The notes: a model not told the origin generated them from the sequence alone. A DNA stretch of 64,000 bases from Luteolibacter flavescens (GCF_025950085.1 NZ_JAPDDS010000005.1:1-64000), one strand, 5' to 3'; shown: positions 26,196 through 34,396, counted from the first letter of the stretch. Made by a program: numbers and translations.

Positions 26196-26633
26196 ATGGC
26201 TAGCGCTGGCGGAGGAGACGGGAGCGATCCGGAATTCCAGATCGCCCCGATGATCGACGTGCTCCTGGTGATGCTTATCTTCTTCATGAGCATCACCACG
26301 GATCAGGTGATGAAGATCGACAAGTCGATCTCGCTGCCAGTCGCCCCCGAGGCGAAGAAGCGCGAGAACGACATGAAGAACCAGGCGGTGGTGAACATCG
26401 ACTGGGACACCGCGCTTGGCCGCGCACGGGTCTCCTACGGGGACGTCGTCTGCGACCCGCTGGAGCAGTTGAAGGATTTCGTGGAGCCTGCAAAGGCCGC
26501 GAATCCCAAGCTGAAGATGATCATCCGTGCCGACGCTTCGACGCCGGCCGTGGAGGTTCAGAAGGTCATCGAGCAGCTCGCGGCCGGCGGCGTCGACGAC
26601 ATCTCGCTCTCCGGCATGAACCGCATGAACTGA
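26196..26633 (+). CDS. exbD: ExbD/TolR-family subunit 1
   Basis: A 145-residue biopolymer-transport protein. A short Gly-rich cytoplasmic N-terminus leads to FQIAPMIDVLLVMLIFFMSI, the single transmembrane helix. Asp21 is in the position of the proton-carrying aspartate of ExbD/TolR. The periplasmic C-terminal domain (about 50-145) contains the expected LKMIIRADASTPAVEVQKVIEQLAAGGVDDISL strand-helix pattern. It lies 46 bp after exbB and 10 bp before a second exbD-like gene, so the stator may use two different ExbD subunits, as in some Bacteroidetes TonB systems. Confidence 0.92.
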   Translation: MASAGGGDGSDPEFQIAPMIDVLLVMLIFFMSITTDQVMKIDKSISLPVAPEAKKRENDMKNQAVVNIDWDTALGRARVSYGDVVCDPLEQLKDFVEPAKAANPKLKMIIRADASTPAVEVQKVIEQLAAGGVDDISLSGMNRMN

Positions 26634-26643
26634 CCTCACGACG

Positions 26644-27093
26644 ATGGCTCACAAAAAGAAAAAGCGTAAGGAACCGGACTCGATTCACATCGGTTTCCAG
26701 ATCGCGCCGATGATCGACGTGGTCTTCGTGATCATGCTCTTCTTCATGGTCATGGCGGGTCAGCAGGTAGTTGAGAACGAACTCAACCTGAAGCTGCCGG
26801 GCACGATGCAGACCGACGAGCCGATCACGGTCGAGGAAACCCAGATCCAGGTGACGGAGAGCGGCGAAGTGCTGCTCAACGAAGACCCGGTCGGCGCTCC
26901 GGAAGACTCGGCACTCCGGGAACTGGCTGCAAACATGCTCCGTCTCGCGGAAGCATCTAATGTTTCCGGCAACAAGGTCGTTGTAACCATCATGGCGGAT
27001 GAATTCGCCCCGTACCAGCGGGTTATCGACGTTCTCAATGCGCTTGCCGTGGCACGCATCGAGAACGTGACCTTCGAGGTGCCGCCCCAGTAA
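26644..27093 (+). CDS. exbD: ExbD/TolR-family subunit 2
   Basis: A 149-residue protein with a strongly basic N-terminus (AHKKKKRKEPDS) and the single helix FQIAPMIDVVFVIMLFFMVMAG, with Asp25 at the proton-binding position. The periplasmic domain has the ExbD pattern VVVTIMADEFAPYQRVIDVLNALAVARIENVTFEV. It is clearly similar to the preceding exbD but not identical (different periplasmic N-part, LPGTMQTDEPITVEETQIQV). It is 21 bp upstream of the TonB-anchored repeat protein. It would form a heterodimer with the other ExbD inside the ExbB ring (inferred). Confidence 0.92.
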   Translation: MAHKKKKRKEPDSIHIGFQIAPMIDVVFVIMLFFMVMAGQQVVENELNLKLPGTMQTDEPITVEETQIQVTESGEVLLNEDPVGAPEDSALRELAANMLRLAEASNVSGNKVVVTIMADEFAPYQRVIDVLNALAVARIENVTFEVPPQ

Positions 27094-27114
27094 CCCCCTA
27101 AGAATCGAGCGGTC

Positions 27115-28776
27115 ATGTACGACGAATACCAACAGGTTCCCGAGGTGCAGGAGGAGAGCAATATGAAGAAGCTCATCCGCAAGATGGGCCTCGGTGCCTT
27201 CTCGATCTCGGTCATCGTCCACCTCGTCTTCCTCGCCTTGGCGATCTTCTACTTCGTGCAGTGGGTCGAGCCCACGCCGGAGAAAGTCGATTTCCTCCCC
27301 GGCGGCGGCGGCGGCGGTGGCAAGGGTGGCGAAGTCAGCCACAAGCTCCAGCAGCAGAAGCGGATGATGACGAGCCCGGCGGCGACCCGCCGGATCGCGT
27401 CCACGTCCACGAATGCGGCATTCACCCTGCCGGATACTTCCAGCGAACTCATGGACACCGGCCTGCCGATGGACATGGGCATGGCGGAGGCCGGCGAAGG
27501 CGGCGGCACCGGCGGTGGCCGTGGCACGGGCGATGGCACCGGCATCGGCTCCGGCAGGGGCCCGGGCAAGGGCATGGGCTCCGGTGGCCTCGGCATCGGC
27601 GCGCTGATCCCGACCATCATGAAGGGCCGCTGCACCGACAGCGAGCGTCTCGCGATGCTCCGCGACGCGGGCGGCACCCCAGCCGTGGAGGAAGGGGTGA
27701 AGAAGTCGCTCGCTTGGCTGAAGGGCAAGCAGAACTCCGACGGCTCCTGGGGCAATGCCCACAAGGTGGCCATGACGGGTCTCTCGCTGCTCTGCTACCT
27801 CGGTCACTGCGAAAACACGCAGTCGAAGGAATACGGCGACAATGTGAGCCGCGGCATCACCTACCTCGTGAACATTTCCATGCAGAACGAGGGCAAGATG
27901 GCCTCGAACTTCAGCGGAAACTCCTGGGTGTATGAGCATGCGATCGCCACCTACGCCCTCTCGGAAGCACTGACCTTCTCCCGCGGCCTTCAATTCCCGG
28001 TGCCAAACCTGGAAGAAGCCGTGTTGAACGGTGCGACGCTGATCGTGAACGGCCAAACCGCAGCCGGTAGCTGGGACTACCACTACAAGGCCGAGTCGGA
28101 CCGGAATGACCTCTCGGTCGCCGGCTGGCAGATGCAGGCGCTCAAGGCGGCGAAGGCCTCCGGCGTGAAGATCAAGGACCTGGACAAGGCGACCCGCAAC
28201 GCGGTGAAGTGGCTCGAGAGCGAGGCTTACCTCGACAATGGCCGCTTCGCCTACACCGGTCGGAATGCCAACCCCGGCCTGACCGCGGTGGGCGTGCTCT
28301 GCCTCCAGCAGTGGGACAAGTCCTCCAGCCGTGCCGTGCGCGGTGGACTCAGCCTGATCATGGAAGGCCTGGAGCTCCGCAACAAGCCGGGTGCTCGTGT
28401 GAAGGACGCCGAGTTCTCGCCGCTCTACACGATGCGCTACAATGGCCCGAACGGTGACCTCTACGCGTGGTACTACGCGGTGCAGGCCATGCGGAATGCC
28501 GGTGGCAAGGAGTGGGAAGCCATGAACAAGGCCATCCTCGAGGACATCCTGCCTGCCCAGAATGGCGACGGCTCCTTCAAGACTGAGAACGGCCAGGTCG
28601 CCCGCAATGACGCACTGGTCCACGTCCGTGGCACCGAGGCGGCTGGCACCTCCCGGGACATCTACCTCCAGTGCCTGAACACGCTGATGCTGGAAGTTTA
28701 CTACCGCTTCCTGCCCGCCACCTCGGCTGGCAAGGGCCGCAGCGGCGGTCTGGATGCGCTGGACGACCTCCGCTGA
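27115..28776 (+). CDS. TonB-like anchored squalene-cyclase-repeat protein
   Basis: A 553-residue protein. Residues 1-27 are cytoplasmic. Residues 28-48 (AFSISVIVHLVFLALAIFYFV) form one inner-membrane helix with Ser32-xxx-His36, the same SxxxH signature that TonB uses to couple to ExbB/ExbD (E. coli Ser16/His20). A Gly-rich, Met-rich periplasmic linker follows (about 60-170). From about 190 to 530 there are helical repeats of the prenyltransferase/squalene-oxidase type with QW-like motifs: WLKGKQNSDGSWG, VNGQTAAGSWDYHY, LPAQNGDGSFK. The DxDD acid motif of squalene cyclases is not seen, so catalysis is doubtful. It is last in the operon and followed by a strong terminator. It probably converts motor energy into movement of the toroid domain. 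Confidence 0.85.
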   Translation: MYDEYQQVPEVQEESNMKKLIRKMGLGAFSISVIVHLVFLALAIFYFVQWVEPTPEKVDFLPGGGGGGGKGGEVSHKLQQQKRMMTSPAATRRIASTSTNAAFTLPDTSSELMDTGLPMDMGMAEAGEGGGTGGGRGTGDGTGIGSGRGPGKGMGSGGLGIGALIPTIMKGRCTDSERLAMLRDAGGTPAVEEGVKKSLAWLKGKQNSDGSWGNAHKVAMTGLSLLCYLGHCENTQSKEYGDNVSRGITYLVNISMQNEGKMASNFSGNSWVYEHAIATYALSEALTFSRGLQFPVPNLEEAVLNGATLIVNGQTAAGSWDYHYKAESDRNDLSVAGWQMQALKAAKASGVKIKDLDKATRNAVKWLESEAYLDNGRFAYTGRNANPGLTAVGVLCLQQWDKSSSRAVRGGLSLIMEGLELRNKPGARVKDAEFSPLYTMRYNGPNGDLYAWYYAVQAMRNAGGKEWEAMNKAILEDILPAQNGDGSFKTENGQVARNDALVHVRGTEAAGTSRDIYLQCLNTLMLEVYYRFLPATSAGKGRSGGLDALDDLR

Positions 28777-28808
28777 TCCCGGCTGACCGTTTAAAGAAAC
28801 ATCACTTC

Positions 28809-28840
28809 AAGGAGGGGGCCAGCCGGTCCCCTCCTTTTTT
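28809..28840 (+). terminator. Rho-independent terminator of the TPR/ExbBD operon
   Basis: AAGGAGGGG and CCCCTCCTT form a 9-bp stem around a GC-rich loop, directly followed by TTTTT. It lies 33 bp after the stop of the last operon gene, so it ends the transcript of the six-gene unit. Confidence 0.9.
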
Positions 28841-28889
28841 GTGCCCGGGTGGTCCGTGGAGAGGAGCCGGTCCGGGGACGAGGAGCGCT

Positions 28890-29121
28890 CTAAAGCGCTT
28901 CACTCAAAGTCGTAGCCGCTTCTGGGGGATGGCTGGGGTCCGCTCTCTCAATGGGTCGAAGCCTCCATTTCACCGCGAAAGAACGCTAAAAGACGCGAAA
29001 TCTAAAGGCAGGAAGAGAAATCCAGAGTCAAAAATTTCGCGGGATTTCGCGTTTTTCGCGGTTCGATCTGCTTTTCTCCGATGCCTGCGGGGCGGCTACA
29101 GTTCAAAGTAAAATGCGCTGG
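28890..29121 (+). mobile_element. MITE-like dispersed repeat, copy 2
   Basis: A 232-bp copy in the same orientation as copy 1. The left end reads CTAAAGCGCTTCACTCAAAG, then TCGTAGCCGCTT; the right end reads GGCTACAGTTCAAAGTAAAA, then TGCGCTGG. The internal arms 28972-29001 (ACCGCGAAAGAACGCTAAAA and on) and 29034-29062 pair nearly perfectly. The loop core GAAATCTAAAGGCAGGAAG at 28997-29015 is identical to copy 1. Both ends have drifted from CTAGAGC, so this copy is probably older. It lies between convergent genes, beyond the operon terminator, and disrupts nothing. Confidence 0.7.
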
Positions 29122-29173
29122 ATGGCCCTGCGTCGTGAAGAGCAAGTGCGCGCGCCGCAAAGGGCACACGTGA

Positions 29174-30280
29174 TCAAGCGCCTGCCAGCTCGGCGAAGAG
29201 GATCTGACCGCCGCTGGTCTGGAGGGTGCTGATGACCACCACGTCCTGGGTGGTGCCGATCTTTGGCGAGGCGTGGTTGACCACGATCATCGTGCCATCC
29301 GGCAGGTAGCCCACGCCCTGGTGGTCGTCCTTGCCGCCGCGGACCAGGGCGAGGCGGACTTTTTCGCCCACTGCGACGGAGGGCCGCAGGGCATCGAGCA
29401 GGTCGTCGAGGTTCAGGACCTCGAGGCCGCGGAGCTTGGCCACCTTGCAGAGATTTTCGTCCGTGCTGAGGAGGCGTGCACCGAGGAGCTGGGCCATCTG
29501 GAGCAGCCGGCCGTGGATGGTCTCGTCGCCGGAGACGGCGGAGGCGTCCTCGATATTCACCTGCATGTCGCGTGAGGCGCGCATCTGCTCCAGGCAGGCG
29601 AGGCCCCGCTCGGCACGCTGGCGCTTGGCCGGCGTGGGGGAGTTCGCCAGGACCTGGATCTCATCCAGCACGAAGCGCGGAACCACCAGACGGCCGTGGA
29701 GGAAGCCGGCCCGCACCACACCGGGGACGCGGCCATCCATCACGGCCTCGGCATCCAGCACCACGGGCTGGCCGGTGCTGCTATCCTGGCGGAAGCGGAC
29801 GTAGGGCAGGATGAAGGCGAAGTCGTCCCGGCTGCTGCGCAGCGCCAGCACCGCGCCGAGGAAGCCGAGGCTGGCGTAGAGGATCGTCTGGATGGCGAAG
29901 GTGGCCGTGCTGATGAGCGACTCCGCCGCCACGTCATCGACGCCATCCTGCGCGAGGAGCCGGTAGCGCAGCGCGAGGGACACCAGCGCGGAGATATCCA
30001 CCCGGGTGATGAGCCAGGCGCAGAACATCCCGACCAGCAGGCCGAAGGTGGCGGTGGAAAAGCCACGCAGGCTGAAGCCCTTCATCAGCGACTCCACCCA
30101 GATGAAGAAGCCGCCGACCACCAGCCCGGCGATGAGGCCGGAGGTCATCGACACCTCCACGGGCGTGCCCTTCGTGCTCAGGGCGATGGCCACTCCGGCG
30201 CTCTCGCAGACCAGCAGGTAGATCAGGCGGGCGACATTGACGGAAGCGGGGGCCATGGGAGTAGGCGGAGCATCCGTCAT
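29174..30280 (-). CDS. PIN-TRAM domain membrane protein (YacL-like)
   Basis: A 368-residue protein. The first ~150 residues contain four hydrophobic helices (ARLIYLLVCESAGVAIALS, GLIAGLVVGGFFIWVESLM, ATFGLLVGMFCAWLI, TILYASLGFLGAVLAL). A PIN nuclease domain follows (about 172-290), starting VVLDAEAVMDGRVPGVVRAG and continuing VVPRFVLDEIQVLANS, with conserved acidic residues, and LGARLLSTDENLCKVAKLRG. A C-terminal TRAM domain (about 300-365: GEKVRLALVRGGKDDHQGVGYLPDGTMIVV) would bind RNA. This order matches the YacL family, a widespread membrane-bound PIN-TRAM putative RNase. It converges on the ExbBD operon. Confidence 0.9.
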   Translation of the reverse strand: MTDAPPTPMAPASVNVARLIYLLVCESAGVAIALSTKGTPVEVSMTSGLIAGLVVGGFFIWVESLMKGFSLRGFSTATFGLLVGMFCAWLITRVDISALVSLALRYRLLAQDGVDDVAAESLISTATFAIQTILYASLGFLGAVLALRSSRDDFAFILPYVRFRQDSSTGQPVVLDAEAVMDGRVPGVVRAGFLHGRLVVPRFVLDEIQVLANSPTPAKRQRAERGLACLEQMRASRDMQVNIEDASAVSGDETIHGRLLQMAQLLGARLLSTDENLCKVAKLRGLEVLNLDDLLDALRPSVAVGEKVRLALVRGGKDDHQGVGYLPDGTMIVVNHASPKIGTTQDVVVISTLQTSGGQILFAELAGA

Positions 30281-30408
30281 TCACGCCCATGCCGCAAGCC
30301 CAAGGGGAGCCCCGCCACTTGTCCGCCCGGCGTGGGAAAAAGAAAAAGCCCCGCCTTCCGTGAGGAGGGCAGGGCCTTGGGAAAAGATATCAGGTCAGGC
30401 TGGATGGA

Positions 30409-30909
30409 TCACCAGTCGTCGCCGCCGCCGTAGCCGCCGCCACCACCGCCGTAGCCGCCCTTGCCGCCACCACCGTAGCCGCCCTTGCCACCGCCGCCGC
30501 GGCGATCACCACCGCCGCCGCCGTAGCCGCCCTTGCCACCACCGCCGCCGCCACGACGATCACCGCCGTAGCCGCCGCCGCCACCACCACCGCCGCCACG
30601 GCGATCACCGCCGAAGCCGCCGCGTCCACCACCACCGCCGCCGCCGCCGAAGCCACCTGGCTTGCTTTCGCGGGGTTCGGCCGGGTTCACGCGAAGCGGG
30701 CGCCCGCCCAGCTCCTGGCCGTTCACGGCGTCTGCCGCTTCCTTGACCTTGGAGGAGTCCGACAGGGTCACGAAGCAGAAGCCACGTGGACGACCTGTTT
30801 CGCGGTCCATGACGATTTTAACTTTCTCCACCGGACCAAAGGCGGCGAAGAGTCCTGCCACTTCTTCCTCGGTGGCGCTGAAGGGCAGATTGCCCACGTA
30901 GATGTCCAT
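30409..30909 (-). CDS. Glycine-rich RRM RNA-binding protein
   Basis: A 166-residue protein. The start MDIYVGNLPF is used because family members begin directly at RNP2. RNP2 is IYVGNLPF (residues 3-10) and RNP1 is RGFCFVTL (42-49), so one complete RRM fills residues 1-80. From about 90 the chain is Gly-rich with RGG/DRRGG/KGGYGG repeats, ending GGGDDW. Bacterial proteins of this kind (as in cyanobacteria and PVC) are single-stranded RNA binders, often cold-induced; the RGG-like tail may promote phase separation or weak RNA contacts. About 165 bp of untranslated sequence separates it from the next gene upstream. Confidence 0.92.
   Translation of the reverse strand: MDIYVGNLPFSATEEEVAGLFAAFGPVEKVKIVMDRETGRPRGFCFVTLSDSSKVKEAADAVNGQELGGRPLRVNPAEPRESKPGGFGGGGGGGGRGGFGGDRRGGGGGGGGGYGGDRRGGGGGGKGGYGGGGGDRRGGGGKGGYGGGGKGGYGGGGGGYGGGDDW
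30414..30655. repeat. GC-rich triplet repeat tract encoding a Gly-rich tail
   Basis: On the plus strand this stretch is made of repeated CCGCCACCACCGCCGTAGCC-like units and is more than 75 % G+C. It encodes the RGG/YGG repeats of the RRM protein. Such tracts expand and contract by slippage, so repeat number may vary between strains. Confidence 0.7.
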
Positions 30910-31075
30910 TGTCTGTAGTCGCAACGCCAATTGATCCAAACCACTTCCACAGCCAATGGCGCCACGGCCGGTAGAAGCGTGTCCGGAATTCTGCGCCGGA
31001 CTTTGATCCCGCTACACGGTCGCTGCTTTCACTGCAAGCCCATAAATCACGGGGCAGGAGGGACCTGTGGTCGCT

Positions 31076-31594
31076 TCAGAGCCCCGCGGGGTGGCGCATC
31101 ACGTGGCCCTTGCCGGGGCGGGTGCGCGTGTGCCAGCGCGGGCCGGAGCGGTCCGATCCCCAGCCGGTGTCGAGGCGGAGACCTGCCACGGTCATGAAGA
31201 CGTGGCCGCTGCGGACATAGACGGTGATCCAGTCGCCCTCGCCCTTCTTGCCATAGTTGTAGTAGCCGCTGCTGGGCATGGAGCCCTTCAGCAGGCCCGC
31301 CTCGCGCAGGACGTAGGAGACAGTGCCGGAGCAGTCGTAGCCGCTGTCATTGTGGCGGGCATGGCCGCCGCCCCACTTGTAGGGCTTGTTTTGCAGGCGG
31401 TTACCGGCGGCGATCGCCTTCTTCACGGCCAGCGGCGCGCGCTTGGGAGCGTAGGCGATGCCATTGACGACTTTGGCCGTCTGGCCGTCCCGGAATTGGT
31501 AGGAGACCGACTGCTTCGCCTTCACCTGGCTGGCGCATGAGCTGAACCCGAGAGCCAGGACCGGCAGGGCGAGCAGGGTCAAAAGTCGTTTCAT
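31076..31594 (-). CDS. NlpC/P60-family lipoprotein (cell-wall peptidase)
   Basis: A 172-residue protein with signal and lipobox LALGFSSC (Cys20 lipidated). The NlpC/P60 domain starts at about residue 60. KPYKWGGGHARHNDSGYDCSG holds the catalytic Cys88. RSGHVFMTVAG supplies His131. The third polar residue is likely His155 in GPRWHTR. The enzyme would cleave peptide stems of peptidoglycan at the cell envelope. It lacks the SH3b targeting domains found in many relatives, so it is a minimal version. It is monocistronic by appearance, between the RRM gene and the ATPase operon. Confidence 0.88.
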   Translation of the reverse strand: MKRLLTLLALPVLALGFSSCASQVKAKQSVSYQFRDGQTAKVVNGIAYAPKRAPLAVKKAIAAGNRLQNKPYKWGGGHARHNDSGYDCSGTVSYVLREAGLLKGSMPSSGYYNYGKKGEGDWITVYVRSGHVFMTVAGLRLDTGWGSDRSGPRWHTRTRPGKGHVMRHPAGL

Positions 31595-31623
31595 GATGCG
31601 GACTTTATGGATTTATGAAATTT

Positions 31624-32196
31624 TTACAAAACCTTTCTACCCGCCAGATCGTCGTAGCAGGCGAGCCAGAATTCCCGGAGATTTCCGTCACAGCGCCGGA
31701 ATCGGGCATCGAGGTCAAACCGGAATTGCCCGGCGTGGGAAGCCGAAATCCTCTCTAACAGTGCTCCCGCAAGCTGCGGCGTGGATTTCAGCCGCAGGAG
31801 TTCCGGCCATCCCCGGGCCCGGTAGCGGCTGACGAGGATGCCCGCAGCGGCCTTCGCCGCGCGATGAAGCGCGGGCCGATCCCTCAGGGCGAGGTAGTCC
31901 GCGCCATCGATAATCCAGACCCGCCCTGCCCCCGTGGCGATCTGCTGCCGGTCCGCTTCGTCCAGCCGACGCCGCTGCTCATTGAAATGCAGCACCACGG
32001 GGGAGTCGCAGCGCTGTGCCCAGGCGCGGAGCAGGGCGCTCTTGCCCGCGCCGCGGTGTCCGGTGACGGCGGCGCGGCGGCCGAGATCGTGCCACCGTGA
32101 CTCCAGCGCCTCCCAGGTCGTCCCGGCCAGTGCGGGATCGTAGCCCAGCAAGCGCTCTAGCCTGCCGGGGGCGAAGGGATTCTCACCGGCCCTCAT
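31624..32196 (-). CDS. Small P-loop ATPase
   Basis: A 190-residue protein with Walker A GHRGAGKSALL (about residues 45-55), a Walker B-like RVWIIDGADYLAL (about 92-104), and a region rich in Arg/Leu helices. It is shorter than typical AAA+ or STAND ATPases and lacks obvious sensor or arginine-finger motifs, so it may be a reduced version that works with partners. It overlaps the upstream arrestin-like gene by 14 bp and is last in a three-gene operon with a DUF3592 protein. The role of the operon is unknown. Its TTA codon at 31756-31758 is notable in such a GC-rich gene. Confidence 0.65.
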   Translation of the reverse strand: MRAGENPFAPGRLERLLGYDPALAGTTWEALESRWHDLGRRAAVTGHRGAGKSALLRAWAQRCDSPVVLHFNEQRRRLDEADRQQIATGAGRVWIIDGADYLALRDRPALHRAAKAAAGILVSRYRARGWPELLRLKSTPQLAGALLERISASHAGQFRFDLDARFRRCDGNLREFWLACYDDLAGRKVL

Positions 32197-32623
32197 GAGT
32201 TCTCACCTTCCGGAAGCCGAGGCGCTTCGCCCATCTCCCGGCCCTGCCGATGGAGCGGGCGTCCGGCACCTCGCGCAGCACGATTTCCCGCCGTTGCGGC
32301 GAGACGGTGAATTCCTCGACTCCGAGCGCGCCGACTTTCCTGGCGACCACCTCCAGTGCCCAGGTGATGCGGATCAGCGTGCCATTCGTGCTCCACGGCT
32401 CGGCGGGCAGGGGGAAGGAAAAGGCGCGCTCGCCGCGCCGGGTATCGCCCAGCGAGAGGACCTGGATGGTGCGGGATTCCTCGGTGCCGCGGCCGCGGGT
32501 GAACCAGCACAGCCGCAGCTCCAGCTCGCGCGGGTCCTTCTCCAGCTCCCAGCGCACCTGTCCCGAGACCGACTCGTACGGGCGCAGGTCGCGGCGGTCG
32601 ATCGTGATGGTGGCGGAGTTCAT
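32183..32623 (-). CDS. Hypothetical beta-sandwich (arrestin-like) protein
   Basis: A 146-residue protein made mostly of beta strands: SATITIDRRDLRPYESVSGQV, ELELRLCWFTRGRGTEESRT, AFSFPLPAEPWSTNGTLIRI, TWALEVVARKVGALGVEEFTV. The pattern of a ligand-like strand pair, a long charged loop and a W-x-LEV strand resembles arrestin-fold (Vps26/SpoOM-like) domains, but similarity is weak. It overlaps the DUF3592 gene by 4 bp (ATGA) and the ATPase gene by 14 bp, so the three are translationally coupled. The same strand pattern recurs in the C-terminal part of the upstream DUF3592 protein (SARLQWRRAGGRGEPKEFTL), which supports a shared fold. Confidence 0.6.
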   Translation of the reverse strand: MNSATITIDRRDLRPYESVSGQVRWELEKDPRELELRLCWFTRGRGTEESRTIQVLSLGDTRRGERAFSFPLPAEPWSTNGTLIRITWALEVVARKVGALGVEEFTVSPQRREIVLREVPDARSIGRAGRWAKRLGFRKVRTHEGR

Positions 32624-34353
32624 GGCAGTTCCGAGGGGTCGTGGGGATGGACGAAGATTTCGCGCTCGTCGCGGACGTCGGGCATCCGGGGGATATTCGC
32701 GTGCAGCGAGACGCTCCAGACGATGCGGTTGTTTTTCCCATGGAAGGTCGGCACGGAGTCCTCCGGTATCCTCAGCGAGACTCCGCCGGCGGACATGGCC
32801 TGCGGGATCCTCGTCTCGAAGAGCACCTCCTCGTGGAAGACGGACTTCGCCGTGGTCGTGCTGGAGCCCTGCGAATACGTCGCCTCCTCGCGCCCGATCA
32901 GCAGGAGCGTGAACTCCTTCGGCTCACCCCGGCCCCCGGCACGCCGCCACTGGAGGCGGGCGGAGCGCCCGGGCTTCAGGCCGCCTCCCACGAGCTGGAC
33001 CTCGAAGCGAGGCGCGAAGATCGAAAGGAAGGTATAGCAGGTGGCCCCGATCATCCCGATGCCGACGAGGAAGAACGGGATCATGAACAGCACGGCGAAA
33101 CCGCCGATCACCTTGCCAAAGCCACCGTCCGAAAAGCCCGAGAACTCGCGCAGGAAGATGGTCATGAAGCCATTCCAGAAGAGCGTGAATACGAGAAAGC
33201 CGATGAATGTGCCCACCCGCGATCCTCCCGCGCGCACCCACCGGTCGGCAGGCAGCGACTTCGCGTCGAGCCGGGCGGCCCGGGCCACCGCGACGTGACC
33301 GCCGCTGCGCGCGCGACGGCGGGCGACGCCGGGCTGCGTGCCACGTTTCCTAAAAATCGCCCACACGCCGCCGAAGCCGACCGCGAGGAAGGGCAGGGGG
33401 AAGAGCGCGAAAAGTCCCCACCATCCGAGACTGCGATCCACCACCGCACGCCACGGCTTCTGCGGATCTACCAGCACGGTCAGCTTCGAGCCCTCCGGAT
33501 GCGCCCGGGTAATCTCGCGCTTGCCCTTCGATCCCGAGGAGGAGCCGCCGAGGATGTTGTAGCGGTTCGAGCGGTACTCCCGTCCGGCCACCTCGTAGCG
33601 GTAGAAGATGTCCACGGCGTAGGTGGTGCCATCGCTGTCGCTCTTGCTCGTCACGCGGCTCCAGATCACCTCGGCTTCGGTTTCCTGCCAGCCGCGCATG
33701 TCGGCCCATTCCAGAGCCTTCGGGATGACCAGGCCGACAAGGACGGCGAGCCCGGCGCAGCCGAAGAAAAGGAAGAAGACAATTCCCAGCAGGGGGCTGT
33801 CCGTGCCGCCGCTTCTCCCGCCGGAGATCGACCTCCTGCCCCCGCCGGTGAAGATCATGACCAGACCGATCAGCACGAAGAATCCGCCGAAGCCCGCGAA
33901 GGCAAGCCCGCCCCAGATCATCGCTCCGCCGGACGGGATCAGCACGGCGGTCTGCGGTTCGCCCGGCTTCACCCGGCACTCGGCAGTGACATTCGCGATG
34001 GTGGCCAGCGGCCCTTCCGGGCCCATGGCGTAGCCTTCGCGGATCTCTGCCAGATCCTCGTAGTCATCGCTGCCTTCCTTGTCCTTCCACAGGCGGGTGC
34101 CGGTGTAGGAGTGCCCATCCACCTCGTAGCGATACGACAGGTCGGGCCGGAAGGACTGCTTCTGCGACTGGTCGGCGACGATCTCGAAGCGCTCGATTAT
34201 GCACGGCACGGTGTCCCAGCCCCGCGACTCGATGGCGCTCCACGTCAGCCAGATGCCGAGGAAAAGGAAGATCGAGCTGAAGGCCGTCCAGAAGATGCCG
34301 AAGATCCGCGGCCCGCATCCGACGCTCGATTCACTGCTGACACCTGCATCCAC
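32620..34353 (-). CDS. DUF3592 membrane protein with two repeat domains
   Basis: A 577-residue protein with several membrane helices (residues about 17-38, 145-170, 190-215, 330-350, 400-450). Between them lie two copies of the DUF3592 domain. The first has WDTVPCIIERFEIVADQS and LSYRYEVDGHSYTGTRLW. The second has WQETEAEVIWSRVTSKSDSD and IFYRYEVAGREYRSNRYN, then HPEGSKLTVLVDPQKPWRAV. The C-terminal ~120 residues form a beta-rich domain similar in strand order to the next protein. The family has no known function. It is the first gene of the operon with the small beta protein and P-loop ATPase. Confidence 0.85.
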   Translation of the reverse strand: MDAGVSSESSVGCGPRIFGIFWTAFSSIFLFLGIWLTWSAIESRGWDTVPCIIERFEIVADQSQKQSFRPDLSYRYEVDGHSYTGTRLWKDKEGSDDYEDLAEIREGYAMGPEGPLATIANVTAECRVKPGEPQTAVLIPSGGAMIWGGLAFAGFGGFFVLIGLVMIFTGGGRRSISGGRSGGTDSPLLGIVFFLFFGCAGLAVLVGLVIPKALEWADMRGWQETEAEVIWSRVTSKSDSDGTTYAVDIFYRYEVAGREYRSNRYNILGGSSSGSKGKREITRAHPEGSKLTVLVDPQKPWRAVVDRSLGWWGLFALFPLPFLAVGFGGVWAIFRKRGTQPGVARRRARSGGHVAVARAARLDAKSLPADRWVRAGGSRVGTFIGFLVFTLFWNGFMTIFLREFSGFSDGGFGKVIGGFAVLFMIPFFLVGIGMIGATCYTFLSIFAPRFEVQLVGGGLKPGRSARLQWRRAGGRGEPKEFTLLLIGREEATYSQGSSTTTAKSVFHEEVLFETRIPQAMSAGGVSLRIPEDSVPTFHGKNNRIVWSVSLHANIPRMPDVRDEREIFVHPHDPSELP

Positions 34354-34396
34354 GCCGCGGATCTAGCAGATCGGTCGGTCGGGCGCGGCAGGAAAA

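Noticed and set aside
28890..29121. Reading the dispersed repeat as a small protein gene
   Set aside because: No frame is conserved among the three copies, and the sequence is built of inverted repeats.
30414..30655. CRISPR-like array
   Set aside because: The repeat is a simple GC-rich coding tract for Gly-rich residues without spacers.
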